From NCBI GenBank assembly GCA_946479055.1, contig CAMLEX010000126.1, positions 1-10,003 of the forward strand: DNA of 10,003 bases, written 5' to 3'. Below the pieces are notes generated by a model. The model saw nothing but the letters and a program-made list of their open reading frames with translations, did no database searches and was not told the DNA's origin. Below are positions 1 to 5,819 of this stretch, one piece after another. This DNA comes from an uncultured Bacteroidota bacterium (GTDB lineage Bacteria; Bacteroidota; Bacteroidia; Chitinophagales; Chitinophagaceae). Position 1 is the first letter of the stretch. Each line of letters opens with the position of its first letter. The position numbers were made by a program, and so were the translations under genes.

Positions 1-594
1 ATACCCTGTGGAATCTTTCAGCACATTAGATCCTGTCCATATTATTTCACCCGATGGTAATACCACCTGCAGGTTTAATACATAATCTTTCACTACACCA
101 TATTTCACCGCTTTAGGCCCGCCACTGTTTTCTGCTATATTGCCACCAATAAAACAAGAACCTTTGCTGCTGGGATCAGGCGGATAAAACAAACCTTTTT
201 CTTTTACTGCATTCTGCAATACTTCTGTGATCACACCTGGTTCGGTGGTTACCTGCAGGTTCCGTTCATCAATTTGTAAAATAGCGTTCATTCTTTCTGT
301 AGAAAGCAATACGCCTCCTAAATGTGGTAAGGCGCCACCGCTTAAACCTGTGCCGGCCCCACGGGGAGTAACGGGTATTTTATTCTCATTACAGATTTTC
401 ATGATAGCACTTACTTCTTCTACTGTCCTTGGCTTGATCACCACTTCAGGAAGATAGCTCAGCGTTTCAGTTTCATCGTGAGAATAGTGCTGAAGTGAGT
501 CTTCATCTACAAAAACATGTGAATCCCCGGTTATCTGTTTAAATAATTCAATATGTTCTGCAGTAAGTGTTGCATTTGCCACAGTCTCTGTCAT
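1..594 (-). CDS. FAD-binding oxidoreductase, GlcD (glycolate oxidase subunit) type, C-terminus cut by window edge
   Basis: The 198 visible residues are the N-terminal FAD-binding half (PCMH/FAD_binding_4 fold) of a GlcD-like flavoenzyme. Enzymes of this group oxidise 2-hydroxyacids such as glycolate or lactate in the cytoplasm or at the membrane; the substrate cannot be told from this half. Visible signs are the phosphate-binding loop PRGAGTGLSGGALP at about residues 78-90, the stretch YPPDPSSKGS at about 138-147, and GGNIAENSGGPKAVKYG at about 150-166, all characteristic of the family. The start is the ATG at 594-592: it gives the usual short helical lead (LTAEHIELFKQITG) before the FAD domain. 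No clear Shine-Dalgarno sequence precedes it. A GATTTTTG (622-615, minus) resembles the Bacteroidota -7 box but misses its first base. The gene lies downstream of porP on the same strand, behind a terminator-like inverted repeat, so it is probably transcribed separately. Whether it is a ~470-residue enzyme or a longer Fe-S fusion is not visible. Confidence 0.9.
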   Translation of the reverse strand, partial: MTETVANATLTAEHIELFKQITGDSHVFVDEDSLQHYSHDETETLSYLPEVVIKPRTVEEVSAIMKICNENKIPVTPRGAGTGLSGGALPHLGGVLLSTERMNAILQIDERNLQVTTEPGVITEVLQNAVKEKGLFYPPDPSSKGSCFIGGNIAENSGGPKAVKYGVVKDYVLNLQVVLPSGEIIWTGSNVLKDSTGY

Positions 595-624
595 TTTCCA
601 ATTTATATAGCTTACAAAAATCGG

Positions 625-758
625 AAAAAAAAGAGAGAACCACGATTTTTAGGATTAGAGAAGATTAGTGGGAAAAAGTATAATATTAACTACTGAATAG
701 AAGCATCATCAGGATTCATTTCCTCACAATCCCTAAAAATCACATTAATCGTGGTTCT
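625..758 (-). terminator. Long-looped inverted repeat with U-tract after porP; terminator-like or MITE-like element
   Basis: AGAACCACGATT at 636-647 is perfectly inverted at 747-758. A second inner pair, TTTTTAGGATT near 646-656 and AATCCCTAAAAAT at 728-740, is offset by one base and separated from the outer stem by a short bulge. Read on the minus strand, the outer stem starts six bases after the porP stop codon, and its 3' arm runs into CTC TC and eight U (complement of 632-625). That is the arrangement of an intrinsic terminator, but the loop between the outer arms is about 99 bases, far longer than usual. The size, about 120 bases with 12-base terminal inverted repeats, also fits a small dispersed element. 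No target-site duplication is visible. It fills nearly all of the porP-glcD spacer. Confidence 0.55.
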
Positions 759-763
759 TTTCT

Positions 764-1843
764 TTAATTTTTAAAAGAAGGACACATCGATTGCTGGCGG
801 TTACCTTTATATCGGTCAAACACTCCCTGTTTGATCAATGAGAACTCAAAAGCGCCACGGGTATTATTGTAATTTTTTAGCGTAGATATTGTAGCATCAT
901 ATGTAAAAGTGAAAATAAAATCTTTATATCCCAGACCGACCATCGGTATCACTGCATCGCTGCTACGGTAATACAATCCTCCGATCAGTATATTTTCACC
1001 ATCACCTGATAAGTTGTAATGTGCATTGGCTCCTAATAACCATTCATACGATTTTGCCTGTAATGAAAAATAAGAATTGGGGTTAACGATCCATTGATCA
1101 TTCAATTTAAAACTACCATTGATAAACGCAGTATGCCGAACGGGGATCCTGTTATCTACCCCTGGTTGCTGATCAAAGAAAGACTCACGGGGACGATTAA
1201 TATGTGCCGTAGAAAAACCCGCATTGAAATACGTATTATCATCTGGGAAATAAGCATAATTCATACCCGCCTGTATATCCAGGTAATTGATATTATTAGT
1301 TGCCAGTGTTACACTGGTAGGAAGATGGCCGTCAAAAAAATGGCCGTCGAATTGATCAGGGAATTTAAGATTAGTAACATTGATTTGTTTATTAGCTAAA
1401 CCAACATTAAACCCTAAACTCAATAAACTTCCAAGATTAAGCATTTGATGATAAGCTACAGAACCGTAAACTTTGGTGGAAGTAAGGTTGCCGCTACCTG
1501 CTACGTCCCTGAGAATAAGTCCACCCACGCCTAACCAGCCATCATTGTTTTCATTTTGCAATATCTGCGCATCTCCAAAAGCACTCATTGTTTTATAAGG
1601 CACCGACATAATGGAAGACCATTGGTTCCTGTAATTAACACCTAACCTGTAATCACCTTCGGGCATAAAGCCCGTATTGGCAGGATTGGTAGCCAATGGC
1701 GAATTCATGAATTGAGAAAAATGAAGATCCTGGGTAAAGGCACAAGGCACAAGAAACAAGACTGAAAATACAAGACATAAAGCACTAGGTACAAAGTACG
1801 ATGTACAATAGCTGACTGATCCTATCCTATTATGTTTACGCAT
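764..1843 (-). CDS. PorP/SprF family type IX secretion-associated outer-membrane protein
   Basis: This 359-residue protein belongs to the PorP/SprF family of outer-membrane beta-barrels that work with the T9SS, often as partners of one large cargo encoded next door (as SprF with SprB). The family hallmark follows the signal peptide: DLHFSQFMNSPLATNPANTG at about residues 39-58, then RLGVNYRNQWSSI. The rest alternates short strands typical of the barrel (for example GAFEFSLIKQG near the C-terminus). Length is usual for the family. The signal peptide is long and odd: residues 12-37 are encoded by a degenerate 7-base tandem array (see 1734-1810). The ATG at 1843 is supported by an AGGAGG nine bases upstream. 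The gene begins 37 bases after the stop of the 1218-residue T9SS cargo gene, so the two are almost surely one transcript, with this protein as its transport or anchoring partner (inference). Confidence 0.9.
   Translation of the reverse strand: MRKHNRIGSVSYCTSYFVPSALCLVFSVLFLVPCAFTQDLHFSQFMNSPLATNPANTGFMPEGDYRLGVNYRNQWSSIMSVPYKTMSAFGDAQILQNENNDGWLGVGGLILRDVAGSGNLTSTKVYGSVAYHQMLNLGSLLSLGFNVGLANKQINVTNLKFPDQFDGHFFDGHLPTSVTLATNNINYLDIQAGMNYAYFPDDNTYFNAGFSTAHINRPRESFFDQQPGVDNRIPVRHTAFINGSFKLNDQWIVNPNSYFSLQAKSYEWLLGANAHYNLSGDGENILIGGLYYRSSDAVIPMVGLGYKDFIFTFTYDATISTLKNYNNTRGAFEFSLIKQGVFDRYKGNRQQSMCPSFKN
1734..1810 (-). repeat. Degenerate 7-base tandem array inside the porP signal-peptide region
   Basis: Eleven consecutive 7-base units in one phase, without spacer, fill this stretch. 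On the plus strand the consensus is YACAARG (on the coding strand about TTGTACC or TTGTGCC); examples are CACAAGG at 1741, CACAAGA at 1748, TACAAGA at 1769, TACAAAG at 1790 and TACAATA at 1804. The first unit (1734) and the one at 1762 are the most diverged. Three units equal seven codons, so the encoded peptide repeats with a seven-residue period: SYFVPSA, LCLVFSV, LFLVPCA. These form the hydrophobic core of the signal peptide (residues about 12-37). Confidence 0.8.
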
Positions 1844-1852
1844 ATCTCTTTT

Positions 1853-1858
1853 CCTCCT
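1853..1858 (-). promoter_or_regulatory. Strong Shine-Dalgarno sequence (AGGAGG) for porP
   Basis: A full AGGAGG on the minus strand ends nine bases before the ATG at 1843. Bacteroidota genes usually lack such sequences, and no other start in this window has one this good. It fixes the porP start at 1843, just before the repeat-encoded signal peptide, and lies between the stop of the upstream cargo gene (1881) and porP. Confidence 0.7.
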
Positions 1859-1880
1859 TTTCTCTTTTTAAGTCTTAGCT

Positions 1881-4800
1881 CTATCTTATTAACGTTATAT
1901 CACCCTTCCTGGTTGTTTTTGTGCCATCAAAAAATTCAACATCCAGTGTATAAGCATATACATCCATCGGTTGTACCACTCCTTTTACTCTTCCGTCCCA
2001 GCCTTCAAACCGATTGCCCGTTTCAAATACTTTCTGTCCCCACCTGTTCCATATGGCAAAACGCATTTTAGCAATACCAAATCCACGAACAAATATTTTG
2101 CTGTTAACATCATTGCTATTAGGTGTAAACGCATTGGGTACATCCAATGCAGGAACCACGATTGTGCTTACCGGCATACATAAGGTATCAGGGCAACCAA
2201 CAGCATTAAAGGCAACAAGGCAAGCGTTAAAAGTCCCTGTTGAATTATACTGGTGCTCTATTGTAGCACGGGATGTAGTAGCCAATGTGTCTCCATCACC
2301 AAATATCCATTTAAAGCTTACCGCATTGGGTGAGGATAAATTGGTGAAAAAATTGGAGGTATTCTCTACAGGTACTGTCGGAGTATAACTGAAATTAGCC
2401 GTTGGCCTGTCAGAGACAGTAATTGTCACACTGGTATCGTCTGTCTTATTACACGTATTTGGGTCGTTTGCTACCATCCGGATAGTATATACGCCAGGGT
2501 TGGCATAGAAGTGTGTCGGGTTGGAAAGCGTAGAAGTATTATCAGCACCGGATGATGGATCACCAAAATCCCATTGGAAGGTTTGTCCGCCAATTGAAGT
2601 GTTGGTAAACACAGCCGTATAGGGAGCGCAAACAGCAGCCGGGGTTTCAAATTTAGCTTCTACATTGGCGGCTACACTTACAAGCGTATCGAGTAGATCA
2701 GGATTATTACAATAGGCAGAATCATTCAGCATCAGTTTCACATTGTAAGAACCAACTGCCGGAAAAGTATGCTGCACACTATTTAATCCAGCCACAACCT
2801 GGGGGCTTCCATCACCAAAATCCCAAATAAAGGAAGTATCGGTAAATGGCCTTACCGGCAGCGTAGTAGAAAGATTATTAAACTGGTAATCCAAAGCTGT
2901 ACAGTTGCCTGTTTTTCCAAAACTTAAGTTCAGGGTAGCTCTCAGGTCACCAACTTTTATATTTACATAAGAAGTATCCCGGATATTACAGCTTGCGGGA
3001 TCAATGGCAATGAGCATAACACGGTAAGTGCCTACATTACTAAAAGTATGTGTTTGTGTATATCCTGTATTAGCAGGCAAAGGCCCCAATTGTGAAGTTC
3101 CATCTCCAAAATCCCAGATGTATTCCTGTGCATTCCTGATCAATTCAGTAAACGTAACATCCAGCGGAAAACAACCGGCAGTATCATTGGGCACACCACC
3201 TATTGCTGACGAAACCTCGGAACCTACACCCGCCAGGTTAAATGCTATCTTGATCATGCCCAAATTACAATTAGCACTTGCTGGTTTTGCAGTAGCCCAG
3301 GCACCAGGAGTAGTGGGGAATACGGCACGTCCTCCACAGTTGGCACAAACGCCCTGGTAGATCACTCCATTTTCATCGAAACGACTGGTTCCACCGTCCA
3401 CATGATCGGAAAATCCCCCGTTTTGTCCAAAATAACTGGCATACAGAGGACCCGGCCCTGCACCATCACGCCGTAAAACAAAAAAATAAAAATCCCTTCC
3501 GTCGGTTGAAGATTGAAGAGCATCGGAAGTAACCGTCATGCCCAATGTTCCAGCATTAGGGTAAGAAGTGCCGGGATCTTCTGTCATTCCACTACCCCAT
3601 CCCGAAACATATACATTTTCGCATCGATCCACTAAAAAAGCGGTAGGAGAAATATTAGGACGGGACGCTCCTGAGCCAAATGCAGTTGAATATACATAAG
3701 CGGAAAGATCAGGTTGAAGTTTGGCGATAAATTGTCTTCCATTGGCCTGACTATAAATACCGGCCGGGCTTATTGGCCAGCTTCCTGTAGTCTGGCCCAT
3801 AATGTAAGGAAATCCTTTGCGGTCAAATTGGACACCGTATACCTGGTCAATTCCGCTTGTACCTATGAATGCTGACCTGATAACATTGGTACCATTATTA
3901 TTGATTTGTGCTACAAAACCATCAATACCTCCCCGGGGACCTGGTCCAACAGTCCCAGCCTGGCTGCCTGGAAAAGTACTGCTTTCAGTACCCCCCCCCA
4001 CATAAATATCACCCGAAGGAGCAAGAGCTAATACATAAGCTGCATCATTTTTATCTCCCCCCAGATAACTACCAAATAAAAAGGCTGAAAGATTTGGCGA
4101 AAACTTTAGTAAAACGCCATCCTGTGTACCACCACCAAAATTGGGCTGAAAAGCTCCGGCCGTAGTGGGAAATTTTCCTACGCCATTAGCGCCGGGGGAT
4201 TGTGTACTTGATGCTACATAAACATTACCTGCTCCATCCAGAATTACTTCGCTTCTTCCATCATCACCATAGTTTTGTTGCAAAGATGAGGTTCCACTTC
4301 TTGTTGCATTTATATTTACTCCATCAACTCCTGAACCACCAATTCTTCGCGAACCAATCAGTGCTGTCCCGGCCGCATTAAGTTTTGTAATTACAATATC
4401 ATAATTGCCACCAGAGCCAATAGGAACTCTACCACCAGGATATGAAGTATCAGAATTTGATCTGCCCGCTAATACAAGGTTGCCTTGCCCATCTACAACA
4501 AGGCTATGCGGTTGTTCATTTCCTTTTCCACCAACATAAGTTGCATATAACCTTGAGCCTCCATTCGACGATAATTTAATAATACCAATGTCCATTGGTC
4601 GTGGATCATTAAGACCTCCCTGGAAAATTGTTTGAAATGCACCCGGCGATACAGGCCATGAATTACCAGCATACACAACGCCACCTCCATAGAAACTACC
4701 ATCAGGACCATAAGTAGCCGTATAACCCCAGTTGTCTGCTGTGCTTCCAGCAAAAGAACAAAACATTAATGTTGGATCAATAACCAAAACGGCAGATGGA

Positions 4801-5537
4801 TCATACCCTTTTACATCAAACCTTACTATGTTGTCTTTTACTTTGTATTTGCAGTTTATTTCCGTTCTTTCTTTTCCTTTTGATTGATAAGTATAAGGAT
4901 AAGATTCTTTCAGTTCGCCAACAGATGTATTAACCAGCAGCTCCTTATTTTTTACCTCAAGCTTGTCTGCCCCATCATATTTCAGAGCTATTTTACTTAT
5001 ATCAGCACCGGGCCTTGCAACAATATCATATTTAAGCATTCCATTGTAAGTGTAGTACCGCACATCTACATTTGGATAAACGTCTTTTAAAGTAATAGCC
5101 TGGTATATACGGCATTCACTTGCCCATTGAGAAGGATCATTACCCAAAAAATAATTATTATAAGTAGGAATGACTTTATCGGGAATAATCTGCATTGTTG
5201 GTGAAGCTCCAACAAAGTCGATATTATAAGAATGTGACCGGAGAACGAACCTGCTATCTGATCTTGCAGAAATAATAGTACCAGGTGGTCTTTGATTGTT
5301 ATGCCCATGTGTCATCGATTGCAAAGCAGCATAATCCTGTTGGTTGTGTTGTAAAATTGTAAATCCGTTGGACCGAACAAAAACAGCACCGGCATTTACC
5401 TCACCTTTAAACTTTACACGGCTATCCCATTGACCTTTGTTCTCAATAAATTCAATATTATTATAATCCTGTGCAATAGCAGGGGAGATGGAAGCAAGTA
5501 ATGCTATAAAAAAAATATAGGGCTTAAGGCTTGTCAT
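1881..5537 (-). CDS. Secreted multidomain surface protein: DUF7948-like, SBBP beta-propeller, four PKD domains, T9SS type B sorting domain
   Basis: This 1218-residue exported protein is built for the cell surface. Residues 1-23 are a signal peptide (hydrophobic core, end PAIAQ). About 25-250 is a DUF7948-like region opening with IEFIENKGQWD. About 260-770 holds blades of the type VVDGQGNLVLAGRS and APSGDIYVGGGTES, matching SBBP beta-propeller repeats. Four PKD domains follow at about 776-863, 864-958, 959-1043 and 1044-1127, with DFGDG at 809-813 and 906-910, DFGDP at 990-994 and FGDG at 1079-1082. Residues 1128-1218 (VPNAFTPNSNDVNSKIF, IWNRWGQKVFE, ending KGDITLIR) are the gliding-motility-associated type B sorting domain (TIGR04131 type) used for T9SS export. 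Domains 1-3 share a Cys pair at matching positions (789/850, 879/943, 970/1029), possible disulfides. The porP gene lies 37 bases downstream. Adhesion or matrix binding is likely, but the ligand is unknown. A run of nine G lies in frame at Gly514-516. Confidence 0.92.
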   Translation of the reverse strand: MTSLKPYIFFIALLASISPAIAQDYNNIEFIENKGQWDSRVKFKGEVNAGAVFVRSNGFTILQHNQQDYAALQSMTHGHNNQRPPGTIISARSDSRFVLRSHSYNIDFVGASPTMQIIPDKVIPTYNNYFLGNDPSQWASECRIYQAITLKDVYPNVDVRYYTYNGMLKYDIVARPGADISKIALKYDGADKLEVKNKELLVNTSVGELKESYPYTYQSKGKERTEINCKYKVKDNIVRFDVKGYDPSAVLVIDPTLMFCSFAGSTADNWGYTATYGPDGSFYGGGVVYAGNSWPVSPGAFQTIFQGGLNDPRPMDIGIIKLSSNGGSRLYATYVGGKGNEQPHSLVVDGQGNLVLAGRSNSDTSYPGGRVPIGSGGNYDIVITKLNAAGTALIGSRRIGGSGVDGVNINATRSGTSSLQQNYGDDGRSEVILDGAGNVYVASSTQSPGANGVGKFPTTAGAFQPNFGGGTQDGVLLKFSPNLSAFLFGSYLGGDKNDAAYVLALAPSGDIYVGGGTESSTFPGSQAGTVGPGPRGGIDGFVAQINNNGTNVIRSAFIGTSGIDQVYGVQFDRKGFPYIMGQTTGSWPISPAGIYSQANGRQFIAKLQPDLSAYVYSTAFGSGASRPNISPTAFLVDRCENVYVSGWGSGMTEDPGTSYPNAGTLGMTVTSDALQSSTDGRDFYFFVLRRDGAGPGPLYASYFGQNGGFSDHVDGGTSRFDENGVIYQGVCANCGGRAVFPTTPGAWATAKPASANCNLGMIKIAFNLAGVGSEVSSAIGGVPNDTAGCFPLDVTFTELIRNAQEYIWDFGDGTSQLGPLPANTGYTQTHTFSNVGTYRVMLIAIDPASCNIRDTSYVNIKVGDLRATLNLSFGKTGNCTALDYQFNNLSTTLPVRPFTDTSFIWDFGDGSPQVVAGLNSVQHTFPAVGSYNVKLMLNDSAYCNNPDLLDTLVSVAANVEAKFETPAAVCAPYTAVFTNTSIGGQTFQWDFGDPSSGADNTSTLSNPTHFYANPGVYTIRMVANDPNTCNKTDDTSVTITVSDRPTANFSYTPTVPVENTSNFFTNLSSPNAVSFKWIFGDGDTLATTSRATIEHQYNSTGTFNACLVAFNAVGCPDTLCMPVSTIVVPALDVPNAFTPNSNDVNSKIFVRGFGIAKMRFAIWNRWGQKVFETGNRFEGWDGRVKGVVQPMDVYAYTLDVEFFDGTKTTRKGDITLIR
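3991..3999 (-). repeat. Homopolymer of nine G in the propeller-coding region of the surface protein
   Basis: Nine uninterrupted C on the plus strand read as G9 in the coding strand, spanning the last base of GTG (Val513) and GGG GGG GG of Gly514-516. It is the longest G/C run in the window. In the sequenced state the frame is open. Loss or gain of one base would shift the frame and remove the PKD domains and the sorting signal, so it is a candidate slippage site. Confidence 0.75.
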
Positions 5538-5655
5538 TCTTTCTATTAAATTAACGCAAATATTCGGTAAACAGTCCGAAAATTTATGTTAAGAAAACTT
5601 AATAAGAAGCAGTTACTTATTGGAAATGTTTTTTATTACCGGGTGAAATCTTTTC

Positions 5656-5695
5656 GTAACAATTCCATGGTAACAATTATCGTAACATTACGATA
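5656..5695. promoter_or_regulatory. Candidate operator: three GTAACA(A/T)T repeats ending in an 18-base palindrome
   Basis: TATCGTAA at 5678-5685 and TTACGATA at 5688-5695 are perfect 8-base inverted arms around CA. Direct copies of the half-site GTAACAATT begin at 5656 and 5670, and GTAACATTA begins at 5682, with steps of 14 and 12 bases. A further GTTAC lies at 5612-5616. The site is 119-158 bases upstream of the surface-protein start (5537) in the spacer after recG, which fits binding by a dimeric or cooperative regulator. A near -7 box, AATATTTG (5564-5557, minus), lies closer to the start but misses the first base of TAnnTTTG. No regulator for it is encoded in the window. Confidence 0.4.
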
Positions 5696-5721
5696 TTTTG
5701 CTCCTGGCGAACTTCACCCAC

Positions 5722-5738
5722 CCTCCTCCAACGAGAGG
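5722..5738. repeat. C-rich imperfect hairpin in the recG to surface-protein spacer
   Basis: CCTCCTC and GAGAGG can pair around a CAAC loop with one bulged base. The stretch at about 5715-5740 is clearly richer in C and G than the AT-rich spacer around it. From memory, without a search, it looks like a decayed copy of the CCCTCTCC...GGAGAGGG palindromes scattered between genes in many Bacteroidota. No U-tract follows on the minus strand, so it is not a convincing recG terminator. The rest of 5538-5819 shows no gene. Confidence 0.35.
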
Positions 5739-5819
5739 AATCACACAAAGCCTTTTTTTCGAATTCCTATTTGTCTACACGGTTTTTATCAAAACCCATT
5801 TCTTTTTATTGGTAATTAT

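Noticed and set aside
4493..4753. Open frame of 86 codons on the minus strand inside the surface-protein gene
   Set aside because: Shadow in another frame of a clearly coding region with recognisable domains.
5557..5564. AATATTTG as promoter -7 box of the surface-protein gene
   Set aside because: First base of TAnnTTTG is wrong, no TTG is found 19-21 bases upstream, and the leader would be very short; mentioned only in the operator entry.
5781..5796. Hairpin GGTTTT-TATC-AAAACC as recG terminator
   Set aside because: Six AT-rich pairs with no U-tract after it on the minus strand; not enough to call.
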